Shown: piece by piece, positions 10,476 through 19,353 of the stretch
Layout of the letters: each line of letters opens with the position of its first letter
How positions within the stretch are numbered: position 1 is the stretch's first letter
Assembly: GCA_947491935.1 (NCBI GenBank)
Contig: CANLLF010000001.1
Coordinates: 558,001-622,000, forward strand
From: an uncultured Roseicyclus sp.
Lineage (GTDB): Bacteria; Pseudomonadota; Alphaproteobacteria; Rhodobacterales; Rhodobacteraceae
DNA length: 64,000 bases
Direction: 5' to 3'
Program-made: the position numbers and the translations under genes
The notes under the pieces: generated by a model
Seen by the model: the letters and a program-made list of their open reading frames with translations, nothing else
The model's database searches: none
What the model was told of the DNA's origin: nothing

Positions 10476-11273
10476 ATGGCTCTCTTCAAAAAACGGAAGC
10501 GGCCGGGCTTCTTCACACGATATGGTGCGATGGAACAGATCGCCCGGCCAATTCCACCCTATGCCGAGCTTCTGCCGCTGTTTCAGGCGGCAGAAGGGAG
10601 ATTTTCAGAGGTGCTGGACCTGATCGGTACTCTGCAGGAGCGGTTTCAGGCGATCGGAACCGAGGCAATCGACCCAAATTGGGACAGTGATTATCTGACC
10701 AGGCTCGATGGGGCCGGGATCTATGCAGCGGTTGTCCGTCACCGCCCCGCTAGGATCATGGAGGTAGGATCGGGAAACTCCACACGGTTTTTCCTGCGCG
10801 CCGTCGCCGACGAGGGCCTGTCCAGCGCGATCACATGCATTGATCCGGCCCCACGGATCGAGTTGAGCGATCTGTCGGTGCGGTTCGAGCGGCGGGTTCT
10901 ATCGGTGGAAGATGTGCCGCTGTTCGATCAACTGAGCGCAGGTGACATCGTCTTCCTGGATGGCAGCCACATCCTGCAGGAGGGGTTTGATACCGATATC
11001 GTATTTTCCCGTATCTTCCCCCGCCTGGCCGCGGGTGTCGTGGTGCATATTCACGACATTTTTCTGCCCTGGCCATACCCGGAAAACTGGGTCGACCGCC
11101 GCTATAACGAACAGCTGGCGTTGCCGGGTTGGCTTTGGTCTGCGGCGTTCACGCTAGATTTCGCAACCCACTACGCCGTGAGGAGCATGGAGGCGCAAGT
11201 GCGCGCGGCTTTCGACCGCTTTGGGATAGGCAAATATGTGGGCGGCGGCAGTCTTTGGATCGTCAAGCGCTGA
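10476..11273 (+). CDS. Class I SAM-dependent methyltransferase-like protein
   Basis: A 265-residue protein. The SAM-binding motif I is probably IMEVGSGNSTRFFLR, followed by the acidic segment DIVFLDGSHILQEGFD and a hydrophobic strand (LAAGVVVHIHDIFLPWPYP). This is the Methyltransf_24 type, often found in surface carbohydrate or small-molecule pathways. It starts 5 bp after ilvC and is probably cotranscribed, but it has no known role in branched-chain synthesis. Its base composition is somewhat less GC-rich than ilvC, so it could be a later arrival. Substrate unknown. Confidence 0.75.
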   Translation: MALFKKRKRPGFFTRYGAMEQIARPIPPYAELLPLFQAAEGRFSEVLDLIGTLQERFQAIGTEAIDPNWDSDYLTRLDGAGIYAAVVRHRPARIMEVGSGNSTRFFLRAVADEGLSSAITCIDPAPRIELSDLSVRFERRVLSVEDVPLFDQLSAGDIVFLDGSHILQEGFDTDIVFSRIFPRLAAGVVVHIHDIFLPWPYPENWVDRRYNEQLALPGWLWSAAFTLDFATHYAVRSMEAQVRAAFDRFGIGKYVGGGSLWIVKR

Positions 11274-11292
11274 CCGGTCCGCCTTTCCACAA

Positions 11293-11493
11293 TCAGCTCT
11301 TGGGAAATTCCGGATCGCCCAATCGGGGTGCTGTTGCCGGGTTTGGCCCGGGGCCGTCCTTGGCGAGCGACGATTTCGGGGCATTCGGATCATCCAGCTT
11401 GTTCTCGGTCCGCAGCTTCGACAATCCGGCCCACGCCAGCCACGCGATCATCGTGAACAGAAACAGACCGGCCAGAAAGTACCAGGTTTCCAT
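11293..11493 (-). CDS. Small single-pass membrane protein, unknown
   Basis: A 66-residue protein with one N-terminal membrane helix (WYFLAGLFLFTMIAWLAWAGL) and a polar, proline-rich cytoplasmic or periplasmic tail ending DPEFPKS. The ribosome site AGGAGAG lies 6 bp ahead of ATG 11493. It is convergent with the methyltransferase gene, 19 bp apart. I recognise no named family. Confidence 0.6.
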   Translation of the reverse strand: METWYFLAGLFLFTMIAWLAWAGLSKLRTENKLDDPNAPKSSLAKDGPGPNPATAPRLGDPEFPKS

Positions 11494-11533
11494 CGTGTCT
11501 CTCCTTTCAAACTCATGCTGTGTCAGGAGAGAA

Positions 11534-11549
11534 ACGGCCCAAGGGCCGT
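11534..11549. repeat. Perfect 7-bp inverted repeat
   Basis: ACGGCCC-aa-GGGCCGT lies in the 132 bp between the divergent small membrane protein gene and the GyrI-like gene. It is either an operator for a dimeric regulator or a short hairpin; no T-run follows, so it is a poor terminator. Confidence 0.3.
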
Positions 11550-11625
11550 GTGGGTTCCGTCGGTTTGGCTAGGGTTGAGCGGGTTTTCGCTGTAGCCTGT
11601 CCGTAACCAGACGGAGGATCACGCC

Positions 11626-12087
11626 ATGGAATTCACCCGCAAGACGCAGCCTGAGCAGCCCTATATCTACGTCGATCGCGAATGTGGGTACGGGCCGGAA
11701 ATTGCTGAGGCCATGGGATCGGCCTTTGGCGATGTCTTTGGTTTCGTGGGACAATTCGGCGTGACACCTTTGTCGATGCCGATGTCCCTTTACCTGGGGA
11801 TGGATCCCGAGGTGCTGCGCTTTCGGGGCGGTGTGATGGTCTCGGCCGAGGATGCGGCCAAAGCCCGCGAACCGATCAAGGCCGACACGTTGCCCGCGGG
11901 TGACGTGATGATGACCACGCATGTCGGACCCTATGACAGCATGAACCAGACCCATCAGGCCCTGTGGCGTCACATGGAAACCGAGGGTATTCCCGGCGCC
12001 TTTCCGATCTGGGAGGTCTATATCGATGATCCCGACAATACCGCGCCCGAAGCGCTTCGCACTGAGATCTACCGCACCATTGGCTAG
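11626..12087 (+). CDS. GyrI-like domain protein
   Basis: A 153-residue protein matching the GyrI-like/SOUL-type small-molecule-binding fold found in AraC effector domains and in SbmC-like proteins. The motif AGDVMMTTHVGPYDSMNQTHQALWRHMETEG and the ending EVYIDDPDNTAPEALRTEIYRTI are typical (family ends in a Glu/Asp-rich strand). No DNA-binding domain is present, so it acts alone as a ligand-binding protein. The start is ATG 11626 with GGAGG at 11613-11617. Confidence 0.8.
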   Translation: MEFTRKTQPEQPYIYVDRECGYGPEIAEAMGSAFGDVFGFVGQFGVTPLSMPMSLYLGMDPEVLRFRGGVMVSAEDAAKAREPIKADTLPAGDVMMTTHVGPYDSMNQTHQALWRHMETEGIPGAFPIWEVYIDDPDNTAPEALRTEIYRTIG

Positions 12088-12122
12088 TTGACCGCCCCTG
12101 TCTCGCGCGCCATGTCTGGGCG

Positions 12123-12734
12123 ATGAAAGCCACTATTCGCCCCGCTGTTGAGGCCGACCGCGCCACGATCCTGGAGGCGAGCGAGGCGACGTGGGAGGAA
12201 CACCGCCAGCGCCAGCCGGATGCCTTTGCCGAAAACGGGTGGGAGATGCTGGTGGCGCGCGGCCATATAGTTGCCTTTATTGACAAAAAGGGACAACGCG
12301 TAGCTGCGTCCGAGAACCTGTTCGTGGCCGACGCCGACGGACAGGTTGTGGGGTTTATCCTGCTTAGCTGGCATTTACGCGCGGATGCCGGCGCATATCA
12401 CAAGGGATCCATCAACGATATCTGGGTCCATCCCGATTGGCGCGGCAAGGGGATCGCCCGGGAGATGGTGGATTTTGCCAAAGAGCGGGCCGAGGCCCGT
12501 GGATGGGACGACCTCACCGCGCAGGTCTGGCACGGCGCGCCCTCATCAGGACTGTTTGCCGAGGCCGGGTTCGCGCCGTGGTCCACCATCTGGCGATACG
12601 GGCCGGATCAGCCCGCCCGGCTGTTGAAAGCGCGCGCCAAGGGGACCACTCCGCAAGAAGACAGCTGGTGGAAATGGGCGGTTCTGGCCACCATCATCGC
12701 GTGTTTCATTACCATCATGATGACGCTGCAATGA
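12123..12734 (+). CDS. GNAT N-acetyltransferase with C-terminal membrane helix
   Basis: A 203-residue protein. Residues 1-165 form a GNAT acetyltransferase domain with the acetyl-CoA motif A around INDIWVHPDWRGKGIAREMVD. The last 25 residues are hydrophobic (WAVLATIIACFITIMMTL), suggesting the enzyme is anchored in the membrane. Its stop TGA overlaps the ATG of the downstream EamA permease gene (ATGA), so the two are coupled. The substrate is unknown; a substrate shared with the permease is a plausible inference. Confidence 0.82.
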   Translation: MKATIRPAVEADRATILEASEATWEEHRQRQPDAFAENGWEMLVARGHIVAFIDKKGQRVAASENLFVADADGQVVGFILLSWHLRADAGAYHKGSINDIWVHPDWRGKGIAREMVDFAKERAEARGWDDLTAQVWHGAPSSGLFAEAGFAPWSTIWRYGPDQPARLLKARAKGTTPQEDSWWKWAVLATIIACFITIMMTLQ

Positions 12735-13651
12735 GCGCCGATCCAACCTCCCCCGGCGTGAAGAATTGGCTTTTGATCCTGTCGCTTGGCGTGATCTGGG
12801 GCACCGCCTTCATGGGGACATCTACGGCGCTGACGGGGATGAGCCTGTGGTGGGTCGCGGCGGGGCGTGTGGCGCTGGCCGCCCTGATCCTGGTGCCGTT
12901 GGGTATGGTGATGGGCCAGGGCCTTGGCACGATCAAGGGCGTACAGGCCTGGACCTTCGTCACAGTGATCGGTGTGGGGAGCCTCGCGCTTCCGCTGACC
13001 ATGCTTGCCTGGGGCCTCACGCAGGTTCCCTCGGCCTTTGCCGGCGTCGCCATGGGGGCGGTTCCGCTGATCGTCCTGCCGCTGGTTGCGATTTTTTCAC
13101 CCGAGGAGGGCATCGGACCACGCCGGATCATCGGGGTGGGGTTGGGCTTCATCGGCCTTGTTTTGCTGGTCGGACATGGGGCATTCGGCGACGGCACCAT
13201 GGTGGGCCGCATCGCCTGCATCGGAACGGCGGCCTGTTACGCCATCGGTTCCGTCCTGACACGGCGCGCGCCCAAGATCCCACCGGTGGCTTTTGCCGCA
13301 GCGACGATGGTCGCTGCCGCCGTGGCCATGGTGCCGCTGGCCTTCATCCTCGACGGCCCGCCCACCATCACCCGGCCCCTCGCGGGATGGGCGCTTCTCT
13401 ACACCGCGATCTTCCCAACCGGGCTGGCCGCAATCATGCGGGTGCGCGTTATCACAACCGCAGGATCACTTTTCATGTCGCTGACAAGCTATATGGTCCC
13501 GGTCTGGGCAGTGATTTTCGGCGTCACCCTGATGGGCGAGGCGCTGCCGCCGCAATTGTTCTGGGCTCTCGGCCTGATCCTCGCGGGGATCGGGATCAGC
13601 CAATCACGCGCGCTGTTTCAGCACGTGCGGCCCATCACCAAAACCGAATAG
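12731..13651 (+). CDS. DMT-superfamily permease (EamA)
   Basis: A 306-residue integral membrane protein with about ten helices in two homologous EamA halves, beginning WLLILSLGVIWGTAFMGTS. EamA permeases export or import amino acids, sugars or other metabolites, and the cargo here is unknown. It is translationally coupled to the upstream acetyltransferase by an ATGA overlap. Its 3' end overlaps the convergent CAP-domain gene by 34 bp. Confidence 0.88.
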   Translation: MSADPTSPGVKNWLLILSLGVIWGTAFMGTSTALTGMSLWWVAAGRVALAALILVPLGMVMGQGLGTIKGVQAWTFVTVIGVGSLALPLTMLAWGLTQVPSAFAGVAMGAVPLIVLPLVAIFSPEEGIGPRRIIGVGLGFIGLVLLVGHGAFGDGTMVGRIACIGTAACYAIGSVLTRRAPKIPPVAFAAATMVAAAVAMVPLAFILDGPPTITRPLAGWALLYTAIFPTGLAAIMRVRVITTAGSLFMSLTSYMVPVWAVIFGVTLMGEALPPQLFWALGLILAGIGISQSRALFQHVRPITKTE

Positions 13652-14109
13652 CTGCCGTTGCGGGCAAAGCCGAATTGCGTGGCCTGGGGTGAGAGGATGT
13701 TGGTTCTGTGCCCGCTGGAGGCCATCCAATCGCTGAACACATTGGCAATCGTAGACTGACCGGCCGCAATGTTTTCCGCCGTGTAGCAGGCATTGTAACC
13801 TGCCGCGCGGACGCGGCTCTGGGCCGTACTGCCGTTTGAGCCGCGATGCCCGAAATTGCCTGTGCGGGCCATATCGTCCGCATGGGCCTGCGCGGCGGCC
13901 TGAAGGGCGGCGGAATGGCCAACCGGGCGCAAAATGCCATTGCCCGCGCGCAACGCAGACAAACGCGTGCCAACAGCGGCGATATCCACGCTTGATCCCA
14001 GGCTCAGTTGCTGGGGTTGGCCGACGCCATCGCGGCTGCTGACGGAAGGTGTGCACCCCGCAATCGCGAGGGTCACGATGGCCACAAGACCTGAAAGACG
14101 GATCATCAT
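13618..14109 (-). CDS. CAP-domain lipoprotein (SCP/PR1 family)
   Basis: A 163-residue lipoprotein: a signal peptide with lipobox (LAIAGC, Cys19 in the ATG-14109 numbering) precedes a CAP/SCP domain. Family marks include HADDMARTGNFGHRGSNGST, ENIAAGQST and the SGHRTNILSPQATQFGFA segment. CAP proteins in bacteria are exported and of mostly unknown role; some bind lipids or cell-wall material. I chose ATG 14109 (MMIRLSGL) because AAGGATC lies 8 bp upstream; the next codon 14106 is also ATG. Confidence 0.85.
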   Translation of the reverse strand: MMIRLSGLVAIVTLAIAGCTPSVSSRDGVGQPQQLSLGSSVDIAAVGTRLSALRAGNGILRPVGHSAALQAAAQAHADDMARTGNFGHRGSNGSTAQSRVRAAGYNACYTAENIAAGQSTIANVFSDWMASSGHRTNILSPQATQFGFARNGSYSVLVMGRTC

Positions 14110-14201
14110 TGGTCGGATCCTTTGTAGTTTGCTCGATGAGATCAACAATGCCTGAGGCCGAGCACCACAACAAGCCCGAGCAGGGCCCGTTCGGTCGATA
14201 T

Positions 14202-14222
14202 TGTGGATAAGTCTTTGGATAA
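14202..14222. other. Pair of DnaA-box-like sequences
   Basis: TGTGGATAA at 14202-14210 is the exact complement of the consensus DnaA box TTATCCACA. TTTGGATAA at 14214-14222 has one mismatch. They are followed by an AT-rich stretch up to about 14255. They lie in the 194 bp region upstream of the CAP-domain gene. They may mediate DnaA regulation or be chance matches. Confidence 0.3.
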
Positions 14223-14303
14223 ATTTGCGGATTATTTGATTATTATATTTTTCGGGTCGCGGCAGAGCCTGTTCCCACCATCCGGAGCGCAAAAGTGCAA
14301 CCG

Positions 14304-15644
14304 CTACTGTCCGGCAAGCTCCCGCGCAAGGTGGCGTTGGCGTTCCAGATGTAGGCCGAGATCGATGGAGGTGATTGAGCCGTCCCGGACCACCGGCTGA
14401 CCTTCGATGATCAGGTCCCGCACCCGGCGCGGACCGGCGAGGAGGAGCGCGGCCGCATCCCACGACCCGGCGGCTTCAACGCCCGACATGTCCCAGATGG
14501 CCAGATCCGCCCGGAAGCCGGGGGCGATCCGGCCAATCTCCGCGCCACGCCCCAGAACCTCCGCCCCGCCGCGTGTCGCGATGCGCAACGCCTCGCGCGC
14601 GGACATGGCGGAGGGACCGTTCGCGACCCGTTGCAACAGCATGATCTGGCGCGCCTCATCCACGAGCGAACCCGCGTCGTTCGAGGCCGATCCGTCCACC
14701 CCAAGCCCCACATTCACCCCGGCGTCGCGCATGGCACGGATCGGCGCGATGCCCGAAGCGAGGCGGCAATTCGAGCACGGGCAATGGGCCACACCGGTGC
14801 CGGAGCGGGCAAAGAGATCGATCTCCGCCCCGTCCAGCTTCACACAATGGGCGTGCCAGACATCATCACCGATCCAACCCAGATCCTCTGCATATTGACC
14901 GGGGCGGCAGCCGAACTTTTCCAGCGAATAGGCGATATCTTCATCGTTTTCGGCCAGATGGGTGTGCAGCATCACCCCCTTGCGCCGCGCCAGAAGGGCA
15001 GTGTCGCGCATCAATTCGCGGCTGACGGAAAACGGCGAACACGGTGCGACGCCGACGCGGCACATGGAGCCCGGCGATGGATCGTGAAAAATGTCGATCA
15101 CGCGGATGCAATCCTCAAGGATCACGGATTCGGCTTCCACCAGGGCATCCGGCGGCAACCCGCCCTGCGACACGCCGATGGACATCGCGCCGCGCGTCGG
15201 TTGGAACCGCATCCCCACTTCGGAGGCCGCCGCGATGGTCTCGTCCAGCCGCGATCCGTTGGGAAAGAGGTACATGTGGTCAGACGACGTGGTGCAGCCG
15301 GACAAGGCCAGCTCCGCCAACCCCACCACAGCGGAGCAATGCATGTGATCCGGCGTGAAACGGGACCAGATCGGGTAGAGCGTCTGCAGCCAGCCGAACA
15401 GGGCCGCATCCTGCGCGCCTGGCACTGCGCGGGTGAGCGTCTGAAACAGGTGGTGGTGGGTGTTGACGAGCCCCGGTGTGACAAGGCAACCCGCGCAATC
15501 GAGCACCTCCGCGTCACTCACGAGGCCTCGGCCAACTGCCGAAATCTGCCCGTCTTTCAACAGGATGTCGATATCCGCATGCTCCGTGCCTGCATCGTCC
15601 ATCGTCAGACACAAGGACGCGTTGCGCAGGATCAGGTCAGCCAC
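14304..15644 (-). CDS. 8-oxoguanine deaminase-like amidohydrolase
   Basis: A 446-residue amidohydrolase of the cytosine/guanine deaminase superfamily. The first metal site is HHH (residues 63-65) in NTHHHLFQTL, the catalytic His lies in THLAENDED, another in WHAHCVKLD, and the Asp in GLGVDGSASND. The extended NTHHHLFQTLTRAVP segment matches the 8-oxoguanine deaminase group, which hydrolyses 8-oxoguanine to urate; I recall this but could not verify it. The start is GTG 15644, overlapping the stop of the hisN-like gene by 8 bp; an ATG further upstream would add unrelated residues. Confidence 0.78.
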   Translation of the reverse strand: MADLILRNASLCLTMDDAGTEHADIDILLKDGQISAVGRGLVSDAEVLDCAGCLVTPGLVNTHHHLFQTLTRAVPGAQDAALFGWLQTLYPIWSRFTPDHMHCSAVVGLAELALSGCTTSSDHMYLFPNGSRLDETIAAASEVGMRFQPTRGAMSIGVSQGGLPPDALVEAESVILEDCIRVIDIFHDPSPGSMCRVGVAPCSPFSVSRELMRDTALLARRKGVMLHTHLAENDEDIAYSLEKFGCRPGQYAEDLGWIGDDVWHAHCVKLDGAEIDLFARSGTGVAHCPCSNCRLASGIAPIRAMRDAGVNVGLGVDGSASNDAGSLVDEARQIMLLQRVANGPSAMSAREALRIATRGGAEVLGRGAEIGRIAPGFRADLAIWDMSGVEAAGSWDAAALLLAGPRRVRDLIIEGQPVVRDGSITSIDLGLHLERQRHLARELAGQ

Positions 15645-16443
15645 GGATCGCCCCGTGCACCAGCGCCATGGCGGCCCCGTGCAATTCGGCAGACGCGGCC
15701 GCAATGGCGCGCCCGCCTTCGTGGACCGGACCGCCCTCCCAATCGGTGACGACACCTCCCGCCGCCTCGATCACCGCAATCGGCGCGGCGATATCGTAGC
15801 TGTTCAGCCCCGCCTCGATCACCAGATCGATCTGCCCGGCGGCCAGCAGCGCATAGGCGTAACAATCGCAGCCATAGCGCACCAACTGCACCGCATCGCG
15901 CACGGCCTCGAAGCCAAGGCGATCTTCGTCGCTGCCGACCTCTGGAAATGTCGTGAAGAGAGTCGCTTGCGCCAGATCCTTAGACGGTGCCACGCGCAAG
16001 GGCGTCTCGCCCATCGGCCCGACCAGACGGGCCCGGCCAAAGCCGCCCTCGAAGCGTTCCCCGATATAAGGCTGGTCGATAATGCCGTAGAGGGGGCCCG
16101 TCGCGTCGTTCAGTGCGATCAGGACACCCCATGTGGGCGTGCCGGAGACGAACCCGCGCGTCCCGTCGATCGGATCGATCACCCAGGTCAGGCCGCTTGT
16201 GCCTTCGGTGGCGCCCTCCTCTTCGCCCAGGATCGCATCGTCGGGCCGATGCTCGGCCAGCACGGCGCGCATCGCGGCCTCCGCCGCGCGGTCGGCCACG
16301 GTGACGGGGTCATAACGGTCGGTTTCCTTGGAGATCGTACCGAGGGCGCGCCCGCGAAAATGCGGAAGGATCGCGGCGCGGGCCGCGTCGGCCATGGCAT
16401 GGGCCGTGGCGACCAGCTCATCAACCGGAATCGGATCGGACAT
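15637..16443 (-). CDS. hisN: Inositol-monophosphatase-family phosphatase, probable histidinol-phosphatase
   Basis: A 268-residue lithium-sensitive IMPase-fold phosphatase. The metal-binding residues are in EEE (74-76) and DPIDGT (90-95), and the C-terminal YDIAAPIAVIEAAGG carries the third Asp. The YDPVTVADRAAE motif resembles the HisN group, which dephosphorylates histidinol phosphate in histidine synthesis, but inositol or other phosphates remain possible. ATG 16443 was preferred to a longer N-terminus. Stop overlaps the GTG start of the amidohydrolase by 8 bp, so the two are coupled. Confidence 0.8.
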   Translation of the reverse strand: MSDPIPVDELVATAHAMADAARAAILPHFRGRALGTISKETDRYDPVTVADRAAEAAMRAVLAEHRPDDAILGEEEGATEGTSGLTWVIDPIDGTRGFVSGTPTWGVLIALNDATGPLYGIIDQPYIGERFEGGFGRARLVGPMGETPLRVAPSKDLAQATLFTTFPEVGSDEDRLGFEAVRDAVQLVRYGCDCYAYALLAAGQIDLVIEAGLNSYDIAAPIAVIEAAGGVVTDWEGGPVHEGGRAIAAASAELHGAAMALVHGAIRG

Positions 16444-16554
16444 GGAGGATGCACCCTTGCCGTCAATACACCGCGCCGATTGCGCGGCGCCTGGCGGCTG
16501 GGGTGGCACGGGGGCACGCCTGGGGTCAAGCGGCGTACCGCCCAGGTGCAGAGA

Positions 16555-16935
16555 TCAGGCAGCGGTTTCCGACAGCACGCGGGCCAGTTCAAACAGGCGA
16601 CGGCGCTGATTTTCGGGGATCGCGTAGTAGGAGCGAACAAGTTCAAGCGCTTCCTTGTCGGCCAGAAGATCGCCGGGCAGCGCCGTATCCACTTCGACCT
16701 CGTCCAGGGCACGTTCCCCCTCGACACCTTCGAAGAAATAACCGACCGGCACACTCAGCGTTTCGCCGATGTCCCAAAGTCGCGAGGCGGAGACGCGGTT
16801 CATTCCGGTCTCGTATTTCTGGATCTGCTGGAACTTGATGCCGACCTGTTCCGCAAGCTGTTGCTGTGTCATGCCGATCATCCAGCGCCGGTGGCGAATG
16901 CGCTTGCCAACATGAACGTCCACGGGGTGTTTCAC
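16555..16935 (-). CDS. XRE-family helix-turn-helix regulator
   Basis: A 126-residue regulator. Residues 10-65 form the HTH_3/XRE domain (RRWMIGMTQQQLAEQVGIKFQQIQKYETG), and the helical tail includes SYYAIPENQRRRLFELARVL. A family of this size and layout is widely conserved in alphaproteobacteria, often linked to the cell cycle, but the targets here are unknown. The gene is 111 bp from hisN and divergent from the quinone oxidoreductase gene. Confidence 0.85.
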   Translation of the reverse strand: MKHPVDVHVGKRIRHRRWMIGMTQQQLAEQVGIKFQQIQKYETGMNRVSASRLWDIGETLSVPVGYFFEGVEGERALDEVEVDTALPGDLLADKEALELVRSYYAIPENQRRRLFELARVLSETAA

Positions 16936-17150
16936 ACGCGTTCTCCTTCAAAAAGCGGAGCCTTCGGTCGTATGGTCGTGGTCGTGCGCCCCGCCGAACT
17001 GTCTGGAACGTTCAGGGCCTCATAGGCTGCAAGTAGAGTGCCTGTATACCAGTTCAATGGCCGGTTGTGCAGTTTTTCTGCCCTCTGGTGATTGTGCCGC
17101 CGGATCGATACGACTGCGCCGCAGGATGTTTCGTGGAACGGGAGCACGTC

Positions 17151-18110
17151 ATGCGGGCCTTTGTAGTTGACGATCATGGCGTTGCGCCCGAGATCCGCCA
17201 CGTGCCGGAACCGCAGCCCGGCCCCGGGCAGGTGCGCGTCCGGATCAGGGCATGCGGGCTGAATTTCGCGGATCTGCTGATGGCCAAGGGCACGTATCAG
17301 GACACGCCCGCCCTGCCCTTTACCCTGGGCATGGAGATTGCGGGTGTCGTCGACGCGCAGGGCGATGGCGTCACGACACCGAATATCGGCGCGCGGGTTG
17401 CGGTGTTCGAGGGCTCCGGCGGACTGGCGGAGGCTGGTCTCTTCTCCGCCACGCGCTGCGTTCCGATCCCGGACACGATGCCATTCGAAGACGCGGCGGG
17501 GTTTATCGTGGCGTATGGCACCTCGCATCTGGCCCTGACGGATCGGGCGCGCCTGAATGTGGGAGAGCGCCTGCTGGTGCTTGGCGCCGCGGGCGGCGTT
17601 GGCCTGACCGCCGTGGAGCTAGGTGCCGCGATGGGCGCCGAGGTCATCGCCGTGGCCCGCGGGGCGGAGAAGCTCGCCGTTGCGAAGGCCGCGGGGGCGG
17701 CCCATTGCCTCGACAGCGAGGCAGTTGATCTCAGGGCCGAGGTTAAGGCGCTTGGCGGGGCGGATGTGGTTTATGACGCCGTGGGCGGCGAGGGGTTCAA
17801 GGCCGCGATGCGGGCCACGAATCCCGGCGGGCGGATCATCGTGATCGGCTTTGCCAGCGGGGATATCCCGCAAATCCCGGCCAATCACCTTCTGGTCAAG
17901 AATATCGACGCCATCGGGTTCTACTGGGGTGGCTATATGAAATGGGCGCCGGACCGGTTGGCCAAAAGCCTGGGCGAATTGATGCACATGTACGGCGACG
18001 GGCAGATCAAGCCCCATATCGGCGCAATCCGCCCGCTGGATCAGGCGGGCGAGGCGCTGGCGCTCCTGCGCGACCGAAAGGTTGCGGGCAAGGTCGTGGT
18101 GACGATGTAG
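17151..18110 (+). CDS. NADPH:quinone oxidoreductase-like protein (zinc-type ADH fold)
   Basis: A 319-residue medium-chain dehydrogenase/reductase of the quinone oxidoreductase (QOR/zeta-crystallin) type, lacking the structural-zinc cysteines. The N-terminal GroES-like domain has LPFTLGMEIAGVV and the Rossmann motif is LGAAGGVGLTAVELG. The start is ATG 17151 (MRAFVVDDHG), with GGAACGGGAG upstream. Its product probably reduces quinones or enones with NADPH; the natural substrate is unknown. Confidence 0.85.
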   Translation: MRAFVVDDHGVAPEIRHVPEPQPGPGQVRVRIRACGLNFADLLMAKGTYQDTPALPFTLGMEIAGVVDAQGDGVTTPNIGARVAVFEGSGGLAEAGLFSATRCVPIPDTMPFEDAAGFIVAYGTSHLALTDRARLNVGERLLVLGAAGGVGLTAVELGAAMGAEVIAVARGAEKLAVAKAAGAAHCLDSEAVDLRAEVKALGGADVVYDAVGGEGFKAAMRATNPGGRIIVIGFASGDIPQIPANHLLVKNIDAIGFYWGGYMKWAPDRLAKSLGELMHMYGDGQIKPHIGAIRPLDQAGEALALLRDRKVAGKVVVTM

Positions 18111-18116
18111 CAGCGG

Positions 18117-18971
18117 CTAGATGGCCCGGTAGGCCTGACGGATCAGATCGGTGAGCGCATCCACCGGCTCGGACCGCGACAGGTCGGACCGGTACATGTT
18201 GATCCGGATCCGCGGCAGGGACGGCAACGCGCCGCCATGGGCGATCTGCTGGGTATGGGGCGATTCCGTGCCTTCGATCACGGAATGGACCGCCAGATCC
18301 GCACTGACCGACGCCTCCACGGTGCGGATCGAATCCGCCTCGACCGCGATCTCCCAGGAAATGCCCGCCGCATCGAGCGCCGCCAGGGCCGGACCGCGGA
18401 AAATGCAGGCATCTTCCAGCGCCAGCCGCAGCGGGCGTTGCTTCCACATCTGTCCGTCCTTGGCCCCGACCCACACCATCGGCCGCTCCAGAAGCGTCTC
18501 GCCACCCCGATCCACGTCTTCCTCCGTGGTCAGGATCACGTCGACCTCGCCGCGCGCGAAGGCGGCCTTGAGGTTGATCGTACCCATCGACAGAAGCTGC
18601 ACCCGCATGCGGGGATAGGCCTTGTTGAACCGCTGCAGCACCTCCGGGATGGCCGGGTAGACGACATCATGGGGCACGCCCAACAGGATCTCGCCCTCGA
18701 ACTCCTTGGCGGTCAGGCGGCCCAGAACCTCATCATTCAGTTCCAGCATCCGGCGCGCATATCCCAACATCTGTTCACCCGCGCCAGTCAGGTTCAGCTT
18801 GCGCGTGGCGCGGTCGAACAAAGAGACGTCCAGCGCCTCTTCCAGGCGCTTGAGCTGCATCGACACCGCCGATTGCGTGAGGTTCAGGAAGCCTGAGGCC
18901 TTGGTAACCCCGCCCGCATCGACGACGGTGACGAAGGCGCGCAAGGCGGTGAGATCGAGGTTGCGGGGCAT
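18117..18971 (-). CDS. LysR-family transcriptional regulator
   Basis: A 284-residue LysR protein with the N-terminal helix-turn-helix (LNLTQSAVSMQLKRLEEALDV) and a periplasmic-binding-protein-like effector domain. It converges on the quinone oxidoreductase gene (6 bp apart) and is divergent from a DUF1127 gene. The 123 bp between the two divergent starts is AT-rich and is the likely site of its own operator. The regulated gene and effector are unknown. Confidence 0.93.
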   Translation of the reverse strand: MPRNLDLTALRAFVTVVDAGGVTKASGFLNLTQSAVSMQLKRLEEALDVSLFDRATRKLNLTGAGEQMLGYARRMLELNDEVLGRLTAKEFEGEILLGVPHDVVYPAIPEVLQRFNKAYPRMRVQLLSMGTINLKAAFARGEVDVILTTEEDVDRGGETLLERPMVWVGAKDGQMWKQRPLRLALEDACIFRGPALAALDAAGISWEIAVEADSIRTVEASVSADLAVHSVIEGTESPHTQQIAHGGALPSLPRIRINMYRSDLSRSEPVDALTDLIRQAYRAI

Positions 18972-19094
18972 TCATCAATTCCCGTGATGACTATCTTCAA
19001 GAACATTCGTTATCAAAATATCAACTGCCGGTCCATATATCACGTATCGGAATGTCGTTCCCCCATTTCGTCACAAACGCTGAAAGGAAACCCA

Positions 19095-19319
19095 ATGGCT
19101 GATTTGTCCCTGACTTGCACCTCCCCCCGTCCGCAGGTTCAGACGGCGCCGAAGGTCGACCTTGGCCTTGCGTCCCGCATCTTCGGCGTGTGGCGCCAAC
19201 GCCAGCACCTGTCGCGTCTTCCGGCCCATATGCGGCGCGATATCGGTCTCTCGGACGTGGAAATCGACCGGGAAACGGCCCGCCCGATCTGGGATGTGCC
19301 GCAAACCTGGCGCCTCTGA
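19095..19319 (+). CDS. DUF1127 protein
   Basis: A 74-residue protein. The conserved DUF1127 (YjiS-like) core is the segment QHLSRLPAHMRRDIGLSDVEIDRE, at residues 36-59. DUF1127 proteins are small, often stress-inducible and bind RNA in some alphaproteobacteria. The start is ATG 19095, with AAAGGAAA just upstream. The gene is divergent from LysR and ends at a strong terminator. Confidence 0.85.
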   Translation: MADLSLTCTSPRPQVQTAPKVDLGLASRIFGVWRQRQHLSRLPAHMRRDIGLSDVEIDRETARPIWDVPQTWRL

Positions 19320-19353
19320 CTGTCTCTCGATCGCGTCAATAGGAAAAAACTAT

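Noticed and set aside
14202-14255. A replication origin
   Set aside because: Only two DnaA-like boxes and no neighbouring replication genes; the AT-rich stretch alone is not enough.
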